From Verrucomicrobiales bacterium (lineage in GTDB: Bacteria; Verrucomicrobiota; Verrucomicrobiia; Verrucomicrobiales; DEV007), in the NCBI GenBank assembly GCA_013003335.1, contig JABDJT010000295.1:1-17029 (forward strand): a DNA stretch of 17,029 nt, read 5' to 3'. A program made the translations under genes and the position numbers. The notes below the pieces were generated by a model. That model had not been told where the DNA came from. It was given only the letters and a program-made list of their open reading frames with translations, and ran no database searches. The stretch's first letter is position 1, and the number at the start of each line of letters is the position of its first letter. Shown here in pieces: positions 5,874-13,280 of the stretch.

Positions 5874-8657
5874 TCACTTTTTCAAGCTTGCCAAATAGGC
5901 AAGAAGATCAGCGGCTTCCTGCTCGGTGATCAAGTTCAGCAGCCCTTCCGGCATCAGCGAAACCGGCGACGATTTGCGGCGGCGGATCTCGCTCTTCGGA
6001 ATGACCCGTTCGCCCTGAGTCGGGAATTTCAAGGTGACCTCGTCGTCCGTCTCGGCCCGGACAAAACCGGAAAGCACGTCATCGTTTTTCAGTTCCACCA
6101 TCCAAACAAGATACTCCGCCGTGATCGTTTTGGACGGGTCGGTGAGACTCTCCAGCAATTGTTCGCGGTTGAGCCGGTCGCCCGCATCGCTCAACCCGGG
6201 ACCCAGCTCAGTTCCAAACTCACCGATCTTGTGGCAGGCGAAGCAACTGGCCAGTTTTCCGGTGGGAGAGAGCAACGCCGCTCCGTTTTTCGGGTTTCCT
6301 TTCAGGCTGAGGATCTTGCCCGGATCAATTTTTGCCGGAGCAGGCCTCTCACCCGGAGGCCGGAACCTCTCAAAGAGCGCACGGACATTCTGATTCGGCG
6401 AACCCAAACCTGCTTCGATCGCTCTCTGCCGACCTTCGACTTTCAAATCTCCCGTCACGACAGCGTGGGCCACCTGCATCGCCAGGGACGGATCCGTAAA
6501 TTCCTTCGTGGAAATTTTCGCAATTTCAGCCGGCTCGACCGGCTCCTCGGTCGGCATTTCGGCCACCCAGTCCCACAGCAATCTGGCAGCCTGGGTATCC
6601 ACTTCGTGTGATCCGAGCGGCGGCATGTGACCGTTGCCGATTGCGCTGATCCGGTAGTTCAGGATCGATCGCCACGGCTCGCCGGGAACAATCACGCGGG
6701 CGTCCGACAGCCCGAAATCGCCCCGCGTCGACATTTCCCAAACGGTGAACGAATCGGATACGGGACGCTCAAAATTTACCTCCAGCGGAGCGCTGCCGCC
6801 ACCGTGACGGCGATGACAATGGGCGCAATTCGCATGCAACCACGACCGCGCGCGGGTCTCGATTGCTTCCCCGCCGCGGCGGCTGTTTGCCAGGTTTCCG
6901 CTGACATTCCGGTCGAAGAATTCTGCATTTGTCAGGGCAAGATTGACTGCTGTCTCGCGAGGCGGCGTATCAGAAAAGGCGGTAAATCCGGCCAGCTGCA
7001 TCGGTTCAAAAGCAGGCGTAAACTGGTTCCACATGTTGTGGCAGCGCATGCACTCGGCCCGGCTGTGAATGCGATATTTCGGTCCGCCCTTCCACGATTT
7101 TTCCGGCACATCGAATTCGACGCCGTCCGTTTCGACCAGTTCCGCGTCGTTCCCGTCGTCCGCCCAGCGGTAGCTGTAGCCGGCCCACGCATCGCCGTCG
7201 AAGTGCAAAATCTGCGTTTCCACTGGTCGTTTTCCGAGCCGGATGGTTTTCGCCAAAACCGCATCGGCTGGCCAGGTGGTCAAGGATTTGTTCCGCCGTT
7301 GGATCACGGTTTCGATTTGCGATTTGTCCGGCAGGGCCACGAATCGGGAGGCGGTCGCGCCGTCCTGCCACATCGGTTCGTGGATCGAAAACTCGTAAAC
7401 GCCGGGAGCCGGTTCCTGTTTTTTGACGTCAGAAAACAGCCCGGTTTCGCTCAGCTGGCGGGGAAAACCGGAGGGTTTCCCCGCCTTTGGATTCGGGACA
7501 AGCCGGTGGATCGTCGACGGTTTTCCGTAGTGAATGTAGTAAAGCTCGCTGTCATTCCCGAGGCCGAAGGTCGAGATTTTGTGGGCCGTGTCAGCGATCT
7601 CGGTTCGCTCGTTCTCGCGCAGTGCCCAGATTTTTCCCGTCTCGTAATCGCCGTAAATGTAGGCACCTCGCAGTTTGGGAAGCCGGTCACCGCGGTATTC
7701 GTAACCTCCCGTGATGGACGCCGCTTCCGTGTGGGAATGAGCCGACACCGGCGGCAAAATGGGTGCGAGATTGCTGGCCGTTTCGGGCTTGATCGGATTG
7801 CTCGCCTCCATCGCAGACCATCCGTAATTCCCGCCGCGTTCGACGAGATAGATCATTTCCCAAACCTCCCAGCCAACATCCCCGATCCACATCCGGCCTT
7901 TCGAATCGAAGCTCATCTTCCACGGGTTTCGGAATCCGAAGGCCCAGATTTCGGGCCGCACATTTTTGATGCCGACGAAGGGATTGTCCTCCGGAACGCG
8001 ATACATGAGCCCGTCCGATTTTCCGTTCACATCGATCCGCAGCACGCAGGAAAGCAGGTCGGAATTATCCTGGCCGGTGTTCAACTTGTCCGGCGGATTC
8101 GGCTCGGTCGCGTCGCCGGTGGTGACGTATAGCATGCCGTCCGGGCCGAACTGCAGATTTGCCCCGTTGTGTCCTCCGCTTTTCCAGGTCAGCAGAATCT
8201 CCTCCGTCTCCGGCAGAAGTTGAGGCGCACCGTTCTCCGCAAACTCGAACTGAAAGCGCGAAAGCTTCGTGCCGGAATCCGGTTCGCCCGCAGGAGCCGT
8301 GTAGGTCAGAAAAATCGTATGATTCTGTTTCCAATCCGGGTGAAACACCATGCCATAGGCACTTCCTGTTTTCGGGTTCATCTCCTTCAAATCGGCGAAC
8401 AACTCCAATTTTGGCGCGGCGTCTTGTTCCCGAAACGTCCAGATTTTTCCACCCCGTTCCATCACCAGGAGCCAGCCTTCGATCGCGATCATCTCCAGCC
8501 CGTTCGTGATTTCCAGGCCTTCGAAAACTGGTTCCGGCACGTATTCGCGCGGCGGATCGGGCGAGCCCTGGATTTTTGAATTCGTCCATGGAACCCGCTC
8601 CTGACCGAAACTGGAACAGGCCAAAACGATGAGGAAGGCTGCGAAAAAACGTTTCAC
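5874..8657 (-). CDS. Secreted PQQ-type sugar dehydrogenase fused to a tri-haem cytochrome c region
   Basis: The 927-residue protein starts at GTG 8657, chosen because a signal peptide begins there (MKRFFAAFLIVLACSSFGQ). Residues about 40-390 are a soluble glucose-dehydrogenase-like propeller, with GGHNG carrying the catalytic-type His163, then FGPDGMLYVTTGD and GFRNPW. These enzymes oxidise sugars with PQQ, giving lactones. Residues about 395-700 resemble the HNE_0200-type domain (LSETGLFSD, PAPGVYEFSI, EPMWQDGA) and carry two CxxCH haem sites, Cys536-His540 and Cys611-His615. Residues about 785-927 match the Pirellula/Verrucomicrobium-type haem-binding domain, with a third CxxCH at Cys805-His809, LESLTDPSKTI and SLMPEGL. 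Electrons could thus pass inside one chain to a periplasmic acceptor. The gene follows rraA-like by 51 bp and precedes the lactonase by 22 bp. A repeat element overlaps its start codon. Confidence 0.9.
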   Translation of the reverse strand: MKRFFAAFLIVLACSSFGQERVPWTNSKIQGSPDPPREYVPEPVFEGLEITNGLEMIAIEGWLLVMERGGKIWTFREQDAAPKLELFADLKEMNPKTGSAYGMVFHPDWKQNHTIFLTYTAPAGEPDSGTKLSRFQFEFAENGAPQLLPETEEILLTWKSGGHNGANLQFGPDGMLYVTTGDATEPNPPDKLNTGQDNSDLLSCVLRIDVNGKSDGLMYRVPEDNPFVGIKNVRPEIWAFGFRNPWKMSFDSKGRMWIGDVGWEVWEMIYLVERGGNYGWSAMEASNPIKPETASNLAPILPPVSAHSHTEAASITGGYEYRGDRLPKLRGAYIYGDYETGKIWALRENERTEIADTAHKISTFGLGNDSELYYIHYGKPSTIHRLVPNPKAGKPSGFPRQLSETGLFSDVKKQEPAPGVYEFSIHEPMWQDGATASRFVALPDKSQIETVIQRRNKSLTTWPADAVLAKTIRLGKRPVETQILHFDGDAWAGYSYRWADDGNDAELVETDGVEFDVPEKSWKGGPKYRIHSRAECMRCHNMWNQFTPAFEPMQLAGFTAFSDTPPRETAVNLALTNAEFFDRNVSGNLANSRRGGEAIETRARSWLHANCAHCHRRHGGGSAPLEVNFERPVSDSFTVWEMSTRGDFGLSDARVIVPGEPWRSILNYRISAIGNGHMPPLGSHEVDTQAARLLWDWVAEMPTEEPVEPAEIAKISTKEFTDPSLAMQVAHAVVTGDLKVEGRQRAIEAGLGSPNQNVRALFERFRPPGERPAPAKIDPGKILSLKGNPKNGAALLSPTGKLASCFACHKIGEFGTELGPGLSDAGDRLNREQLLESLTDPSKTITAEYLVWMVELKNDDVLSGFVRAETDDEVTLKFPTQGERVIPKSEIRRRKSSPVSLMPEGLLNLITEQEAADLLAYLASLKK

Positions 8658-8700
8658 GAATGAACAGGGTCTGTTTGCCGATCCAACCCTGTTGGATCGT
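8656..8700. repeat. 45-bp dyad element, copy A
   Basis: Two 20-nt arms (8656-8675 and 8681-8700) flank the pentanucleotide TGCCG; 14 of 20 positions pair. The right half is itself a perfect hairpin: CGATCCAAC (8679-8687), loop CCT, GTTGGATCG (8691-8699). It matches copy B at 34 of 45 positions and copy C at 35 of 45. It fills the gap between the rraA-like stop and the PQQ dehydrogenase, and its left edge covers two bases of the dehydrogenase GTG start. Confidence 0.7.
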
Positions 8701-8708
8701 TGCGGGAT

Positions 8709-9365
8709 TTACAATACGCCATATTTCTCAAACGCGTCCGTCGCGCCCAAGCCGTCGCGAATGGCGTCGCGAACCTCATTTTCGGCGTGCACTTTTTCCC
8801 AGGCTGCCGCCAGCACTTTGGCCTCGACCTCGTGGGGAACAATCACGACTCCGTCTTCATCGGCGAACACGAAATCACCCGTCCGAATCGCCACTCCACC
8901 GACTACCACCGGTTCATCGCGCGAAATGACGCGCTGGCGATGCAGGCTGTCGTACGGCGAAACGCCGCTGGCGAACACGGGAAATTTCATTTCGCGCATC
9001 GCGGCGATGTCGCGGACAGCCCCGTGAACGATCACACCGACGCAGCCCGTATTTCGTGAAGCGGTCGAAAGCAATTCGCCCCAGATGCCGGATCGCGTGG
9101 AGCCCTCCGCCGCCGCGATCAGCACGTCGTCAGGCTTGCAATCGTCGACGGCTTCCAGCTCGATTTTATACGGCTCCAGATCTTCGAAATCGATTTCCTC
9201 CCACAGGGTCGTCCGACAGCGACCAGCCAGCCGGTTGATCCCGGTCATGGGCACGAGGGGCGCGTCGATGCATTGTTGCCGGTATCCCGCTGCATCGAGC
9301 GCGTCGGAAATGACGGCCGAGTAGAGGTGTTCGCGGATTTGCTCGAGAGTAGGTGGCGTGGCCAT
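8709..9365 (-). CDS. RraA family protein (HMG-type aldolase/decarboxylase-like)
   Basis: The 218-residue protein has the RraA/4-hydroxy-4-methyl-2-oxoglutarate aldolase fold signature: SDALDAAG, WGELLSTASRNTGCVGVIVHGAVRD in two parts, a PVFASGVSPYDS segment and ADEDGVVIVPHEV. Arg118-Asp119 are kept. In the aldolase branch this pair binds substrate and the divalent metal, while E. coli RraA, the RNase E inhibitor, has Arg-Gln there. This favours a metal-dependent aldolase or oxaloacetate-decarboxylase-like role over RNase regulation. The acid found three residues after Asp in characterised aldolases is Ala here, so activity is uncertain. No signal peptide is present. The ATG at 9365 lies three bases after the ceramidase-like stop, so translation is probably coupled. 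It belongs to a panB-like/ceramidase-like/rraA-like transcription unit. Confidence 0.88.
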   Translation of the reverse strand: MATPPTLEQIREHLYSAVISDALDAAGYRQQCIDAPLVPMTGINRLAGRCRTTLWEEIDFEDLEPYKIELEAVDDCKPDDVLIAAAEGSTRSGIWGELLSTASRNTGCVGVIVHGAVRDIAAMREMKFPVFASGVSPYDSLHRQRVISRDEPVVVGGVAIRTGDFVFADEDGVVIVPHEVEAKVLAAAWEKVHAENEVRDAIRDGLGATDAFEKYGVL

Positions 9366-9368
9366 AAA

Positions 9369-10739
9369 TCACTTCTGTTTCGATTCGGACTTTTCACTTT
9401 TCAACCGTGCTTTTTCCTCCGCCTCCCGCGCTTTCACGTCTTTTTCGTGCTTGGAAAACGATCGGAAAACATCCCCGACAACCTTGTCGGCCAGCTGACC
9501 GAGTTTATCGAGAATCACGGCTTCCGCTTCGGGGGCCAGCGGCGACATTTCCGGCTCATAGCCCCCCACTTCGTAGGAATCGGCCGTCGCAATATACCCC
9601 ACCCGACCGTTGGCATAGCCCACGATAATCGGGATTGCCCGGTCGGCGATGGCTTCCTCCAGCTTGAATCCGTATTCAACCATCGGTTCTCCCGGCATCG
9701 TCAAAAACAAAAATGGCCCGACTTTCATGGCCATCAATTCGGCTTTCACCTCCCCGTCCTTCCCCGGCAAATCGACCACTTCATTGGCAATCCGGATCGG
9801 GTAAAACGTTTCCCGCCCGGCCAGTTTTTCGCGGGTCACGCTGTGCGCCAGGGCACGAGTAACTGCAGAGCCAAGGTCACGCCCCGCCCACTGAATATCG
9901 GCTTCATCCGCGCAGCGGTAGGGATACCCGGGAAGATTTGGACGAATGTCGCCACCGCATCCCTGCAGGAAAAGCGTGCTGGTTTTTCCGCCGTAAACGG
10001 TTTCGACAAATGTCTGGGCCTCGCCCGGAAAATCAGCTGTCAGCTTTGGATAGCCGTTCGGGTAGGGAGGCGTGCCTTTGTCGCCCCAGGTAAAAAAACA
10101 GGGATGACATACGCAGTGCATCATCACAGCCAGCGGAGTCAGGGATTTGCCGTCATCAAATCGCAGAACCTTGACTCGCGGATCATTCGGGCCGTCGGGG
10201 TTCAACCGTACCACCGCCCGACCATCAATCACCTTCCGCCGGTTGATCCCAAACCCGATTTTATCTTCTCCGTAACCGATCGAAACCGTCCGCATTTCCC
10301 CGGCAGCGGTTTTGGCAGCCTGCCCGATTTTCTCAACGACCTCGCGGCCATACCTGGAAAGAGCATCGTAAGCCGGGCCGGAATGGTTGTGGGAAGCAGT
10401 CACCATGATGTTGGCCGCCGGAATCCCGGTGTCTTTTTCGATTCGCTGACGCACGAGGCGAACCATGTCGTCGTATGCGTTGATCAGATCCGTGGTCACA
10501 ATTGCTGCTTTTGTCTCGCCGTCATCCAGCACCAGCACGCCTGCCCGGAGCGGATCGCGCACCCCGGTGACCATTCTTCGGTGACCGGTCGTTTCAAATC
10601 CCTTTCCGATCTCCGGCGTGATGTCGACTTTCGCCACCCCGGCTTTCAAATTTGACTGCACGGGGAACGTCCCGTCCTGCGCCACAACCCTGCCCGACAC
10701 GACCAAACCCAAACCAATCCAAAAAATTGCTGCTTTCAT
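9369..10739 (-). CDS. Secreted neutral/alkaline ceramidase-like hydrolase (N-terminal domain only)
   Basis: The 456-residue protein has a signal peptide (MKAAIFWIGLGLVVSGRVVA) and the core of the neutral ceramidase N-terminal domain: AGVAKVDITPEIG, DPLRAGVLVLDDGE, SHNHSGP (zinc-type His), MMHCVCHP (second His), LQGCGGDIRPN and MPGEPMVEYG (Glu). Neutral ceramidases split the amide bond of ceramide with zinc. This protein is shorter than true ceramidases and lacks their C-terminal Ig-like domain, so another amide or ester substrate is possible; many short homologues occur in Planctomycetes without known substrates. The last ~30 residues are highly charged (KHEKDVKAREAEEKARL) and probably helical. 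The start is ATG 10739 rather than the upstream 10778 codon, because AGGA sits 10 bases before it and the signal peptide begins there. It is 64 bp behind the panB-like gene and 3 bp before the rraA-like gene. Confidence 0.85.
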   Translation of the reverse strand: MKAAIFWIGLGLVVSGRVVAQDGTFPVQSNLKAGVAKVDITPEIGKGFETTGHRRMVTGVRDPLRAGVLVLDDGETKAAIVTTDLINAYDDMVRLVRQRIEKDTGIPAANIMVTASHNHSGPAYDALSRYGREVVEKIGQAAKTAAGEMRTVSIGYGEDKIGFGINRRKVIDGRAVVRLNPDGPNDPRVKVLRFDDGKSLTPLAVMMHCVCHPCFFTWGDKGTPPYPNGYPKLTADFPGEAQTFVETVYGGKTSTLFLQGCGGDIRPNLPGYPYRCADEADIQWAGRDLGSAVTRALAHSVTREKLAGRETFYPIRIANEVVDLPGKDGEVKAELMAMKVGPFLFLTMPGEPMVEYGFKLEEAIADRAIPIIVGYANGRVGYIATADSYEVGGYEPEMSPLAPEAEAVILDKLGQLADKVVGDVFRSFSKHEKDVKAREAEEKARLKSEKSESKQK

Positions 10740-10749
10740 CTTGCGGATA

Positions 10750-10753
10750 TCCT
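10750..10753 (-). promoter_or_regulatory. Ribosome binding site of the ceramidase-like gene
   Basis: AGGA on the minus strand lies ten bases before ATG 10739. It decides in favour of this start over the in-frame codon at 10778, which would place 13 charged residues before the signal peptide. Confidence 0.5.
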
Positions 10754-10803
10754 GCGCGGGCCGGAGAGACAATTGCAATGCCGAACCGGTCGAGAATCGC
10801 GCC

Positions 10804-11619
10804 TCATTTTCCCGACTGGATCTCGGAAATAACCTGATCCAATAGATCCGATTTCATTTCCGAGAGATTCGAATCCTCCGGGAACCGGCCTTCTTTCACG
10901 TCGTCAGCGTACTCAGAAAACGCAGCGATCCGCTCCTTTTGAAGACGCTCATACTCAGCTTTGAAATCGCGGTATGCCTTGGCGTGACGCGGAATCCGTT
11001 CGTCGTAGTCGCTCAAGATGTCGCAGGAGAATAAAAATTGTGTATCGCACCCGCTGCCCGATCCCAGCGACATCAGGAGCAGGCTGGTATTTTCGCATAG
11101 CCAGGTCGCGAGATTGTGTGGAACCAGTTCCAGTTCGGCGGCGTAAGCGCCCGCGCTCTCCAGTTCTTTCATTTTCCGATACAGTTCTTTCGCCTCATTA
11201 ACGGATTTGCCAATCACCCGGAAATTTGTCCAGGCGGCATGACGCGGCACCATCCCGAGATGCCCAACCACCGGGATTCCCTCGCGTGCCATCTGCTCAA
11301 TCAAGAACGGACTGGCTGAGCAGTATACGGAACTCGCTCCGGTTTCGAGGGCCTGGAACGAAATCCGGATTGCCTCTTCGGGCGTGGCCATCCCGTGAGG
11401 CGTCGCGCAGGAAAAAAACGCCGTCGGAGCCGCCTCAACCAGCAAGGGCAACCTCGCTTGCGCTTCCGGCGAATCGTAGCTGCAACTCATCAAATCGATC
11501 CCTGCCGCGTCCGCTGCGCGCGCTTCGTCGGGTGATTTCACGTGGATGTGAGTCAGGCAGCGCTTGCCTTTCAGCTGCTGCAAATCGTAAACCGAGTATC
11601 GTTTCTGAGGCCGGAGCAT
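10804..11619 (-). CDS. PanB-like (ketopantoate hydroxymethyltransferase family) protein lacking the usual Mg ligands
   Basis: The 271-residue product (276 if started at GTG 11634) aligns along its length with PanB, a TIM-barrel enzyme that makes ketopantoate. The best matches are VVGHLGMVP, FRVIGKSVNEA, LESAGAYAAELELVP and GSGSGCDTQFLF. Against E. coli PanB recalled from memory, catalytic Glu181 is kept (the Glu of ELVP). The Mg ligands Asp45, Asp84 and Glu114 fall on Ser, Cys and Ser (numbers 52, 76 and 106 counted from the GTG). This is probably not the housekeeping pantothenate enzyme; an aldolase, lyase or isomerase of the same superfamily is more likely. ATG 11619 is preferred because GGGG precedes it closely; the GTG has no ribosome site. 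No signal peptide. First gene of a minus-strand unit with ceramidase-like and rraA-like genes. Confidence 0.75.
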   Translation of the reverse strand: MLRPQKRYSVYDLQQLKGKRCLTHIHVKSPDEARAADAAGIDLMSCSYDSPEAQARLPLLVEAAPTAFFSCATPHGMATPEEAIRISFQALETGASSVYCSASPFLIEQMAREGIPVVGHLGMVPRHAAWTNFRVIGKSVNEAKELYRKMKELESAGAYAAELELVPHNLATWLCENTSLLLMSLGSGSGCDTQFLFSCDILSDYDERIPRHAKAYRDFKAEYERLQKERIAAFSEYADDVKEGRFPEDSNLSEMKSDLLDQVISEIQSGK

Positions 11620-11645
11620 GCCCCGGTGTATCACAAACCGGCAAC

Positions 11646-11690
11646 ACGAAGCAATAGGGTTGGTTCGCCGAATGAACCCTGTTGATTCGT
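11646..11690. repeat. 45-bp dyad element, copy B
   Basis: Arms 11646-11665 and 11671-11690 flank CGCCG; 16 of 20 positions pair. The right half again forms a small hairpin (11669-11689, 8 of 9 pairs around CCT). It sits in the divergent gap upstream of both the panB-like gene (-) and the C39-like gene (+), within about 30 bp of each start, so it cannot be a terminator for either; an operator or structural role is possible. Confidence 0.7.
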
Positions 11691-11705
11691 TTTCAGCGTC
11701 ATTCC

Positions 11706-12611
11706 ATGGTAACGGTGCCCGTGAAATTTTTCCTGACAGCCTGTCTGCTTGTCCCGGCCCTTCCGGCTTTTTGCCAGGGTCCAGTTGAGCGGACTGAAAC
11801 GATTCTGACGATCCCGATCGGGCAGCCGGTCGATCAGAAATTGTACGCAGATTCGCAAAACGCCTGTGCCGCCGCCTGCCTGTTGATGCAATTTCAAAAC
11901 GGCACCCCGGCCATGCAACAACGCTATGCGGAACTGGTTGGCAGCGACCATGAAGCGAAACTGCGGGCCGTGGTGGACAAGTTTTTCAAGAACAAGCGAT
12001 CCACTGTCGACCCGAAATCGCCCCGCTGGGGGCCACATGGAGTCGTGCCGGTCGATCTCGCGGCGGCAGCGAACGAGTGGCTCGGCGCCCCGAACGGCGA
12101 GCTCACGGGGGACTGGCTGGACCGCAGAAACGAGGCGGAAATGGGCGCCGAATTCGCAGCCCGGATTCACGGAAAATTTCGCGACTCGATTCGCGCGGGC
12201 GTGCCGCCGATCCTCAGCCTGCGGTCGTTCATGGTGCGGGAGAAGGACGACGAATCGGGAGACCTGGAATGGAAAATCGGGAATCACCACTTTGTGCTTG
12301 TCACCGAAGTGCCGGAGATACTCGTGCCGAAAGACAAGGCCGCGAGGGTGGAAGGTGCCTTCGGATTTCGCGCCGGAGTCATCGATCCGAACGGCGGAAT
12401 CCGCACCGAGGCGCACATTTTCGTCGAGCCGAACGTGCAGCCGTTCGCGGCATTGAAGGGAAATTCAAAGGCCGGTTTCTGGCGCTCGGGCCGGTCGTTT
12501 CTTCTCGTGTCTGCGCCTGCTGTGAAAGCCGTACGACCCGTCAATTCGGAGTGGTCGGAGCGGATCGTGGTGATCGCGAATTACCTGATTGGAGATTTCA
12601 ATGAAGATTGA
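11706..12611 (+). CDS. Secreted C39-like (papain-fold) cysteine peptidase candidate
   Basis: I do not recognise a named family member. The 301-residue protein has an N-terminal hydrophobic signal (about residues 8-22, ending near PAFCQG). Three spaced motifs fit a bacteriocin-type C39 peptidase triad: DSQNACAAACLL with Cys54 followed by a hydrophobic helix, NHHFVLVTEV with His194/195, and VIDPNGG with Asp227. Between them lies a segment specific to this protein (about 60-190), longer than in compact C39 domains. If right, it is a secreted cysteine peptidase or a peptidase-fold binding protein. The lipobox is imperfect, so a lipoprotein is not claimed. The start ATG 11706 is chosen to place the signal peptide at the N-terminus; no Shine-Dalgarno is visible and TTG 11682 is possible. 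It overlaps trmD by 11 bases. Confidence 0.62.
   Translation: MVTVPVKFFLTACLLVPALPAFCQGPVERTETILTIPIGQPVDQKLYADSQNACAAACLLMQFQNGTPAMQQRYAELVGSDHEAKLRAVVDKFFKNKRSTVDPKSPRWGPHGVVPVDLAAAANEWLGAPNGELTGDWLDRRNEAEMGAEFAARIHGKFRDSIRAGVPPILSLRSFMVREKDDESGDLEWKIGNHHFVLVTEVPEILVPKDKAARVEGAFGFRAGVIDPNGGIRTEAHIFVEPNVQPFAALKGNSKAGFWRSGRSFLLVSAPAVKAVRPVNSEWSERIVVIANYLIGDFNED
12591..12594 (+). promoter_or_regulatory. Ribosome binding site of trmD, inside the upstream gene
   Basis: GGAG lies six bases before ATG 12601 and within the last codons of the C39-like gene. It fixes the trmD start at 12601 and suggests translational coupling of the two genes. Confidence 0.7.
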
Positions 12612-13278
12612 TATCGTCACCATCTTCCCAGAAATCTGCGCCGGACCGCTCGGCGAGAGCATGATGAAACGGGCCCGCGAGGCCGGTCTGGTCGATATTG
12701 CGTTTCACGATTTGCGGGAATACACGACTGACAAACACCGCCAGGTTGATGACGAACCCTACGGCGGCGGACCGGGAATGGTCATGAAACCGGAGCCGTT
12801 TTTCGCAGCTGTGAAGGCGCTTCGCACGCCAAAATCGAAGGTGATTTTCCTGACACCACAAGGAAAACGATATGAGCAGGCCGATGCGGTTCGGCTTTCC
12901 GGCGAGGCGCACTTGGTTCTGCTCTGCGGGCATTATGAGGGCGTCGATCACCGCGTCGTCGAGGCCCTGGTCGACGAGGAAATCTCAATCGGCGACTACA
13001 TTTTGACGAACGGCACGATTGCCGCAGCCGTCGTGGTCGATTCGATCGTGCGGCTGATTCCCGGTGTGTTGGGTGACGAGCGTTCGCCCGAAGAGGAGAG
13101 TTTTTCCGGCGACGGGAAATTGCTGGAAGCTCCGCAATTCACCCGCCCTGCAGAATTTGAAGGAAGGGAGGTCCCGGAAGTTTTGAAAAGCGGCAACCAC
13201 GCGAAAATCGCTGAATGGCGCGCGGAAAAAGCAAAGGAACGGACGGCGGAGAACCGGCCGGATTTGCTGGAGGATTGA
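12601..13278 (+). CDS. trmD: tRNA (guanine-37-N1)-methyltransferase
   Basis: The 225-residue protein methylates N1 of G37, next to the anticodon, using S-adenosylmethionine, and prevents +1 frameshifting. It shows the whole SPOUT-knot signature: MKIDIVTIFPE, DDEPYGGGPGMVMKPEP (about 50-66), FLTPQGK (about 83-89), LLCGHYEGVDHR (107-118), EISIGDYILTNG (127-138) and VVDSIVRLIPGVLG with the catalytic-type Asp147. The C-terminal TRPAEFEGREVPEVLKSGNHAKIAEWR is also typical. The loop reads LTNGTIAA where E. coli has LTGGELPA, a variant I associate with Verrucomicrobiota (inference). The start is ATG 12601, with GGAG six bases before it. The gene overlaps the end of the C39-like gene by 11 bp and lacks the common rpsP, rimM and rplS neighbours. 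A strong dyad starts three bases after its stop. Confidence 0.97.
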   Translation: MKIDIVTIFPEICAGPLGESMMKRAREAGLVDIAFHDLREYTTDKHRQVDDEPYGGGPGMVMKPEPFFAAVKALRTPKSKVIFLTPQGKRYEQADAVRLSGEAHLVLLCGHYEGVDHRVVEALVDEEISIGDYILTNGTIAAAVVVDSIVRLIPGVLGDERSPEEESFSGDGKLLEAPQFTRPAEFEGREVPEVLKSGNHAKIAEWRAEKAKERTAENRPDLLED

Positions 13279-13280
13279 AA

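Noticed and set aside
6627..8132. A 501-codon open frame on the plus strand opposite the PQQ dehydrogenase
   Set aside because: It is a mirror of the dehydrogenase gene, whose opposite frame has PQQ-enzyme motifs and CxxCH sites. The plus-strand product is Arg/Pro-rich and has no domain.
8679..8699. Integron attC-like boxes (ATCCAAC and GTTGGAT fit the RYYYAAC/GTTRRRY consensus)
   Set aside because: The two boxes are only 3 bp apart, far too close for an attC site. Copies B and C do not keep the consensus, and no integrase is present.
9273..10655. A 460-codon open frame on the plus strand opposite the ceramidase-like gene
   Set aside because: It overlaps two well-supported minus-strand genes and has no motif of its own.
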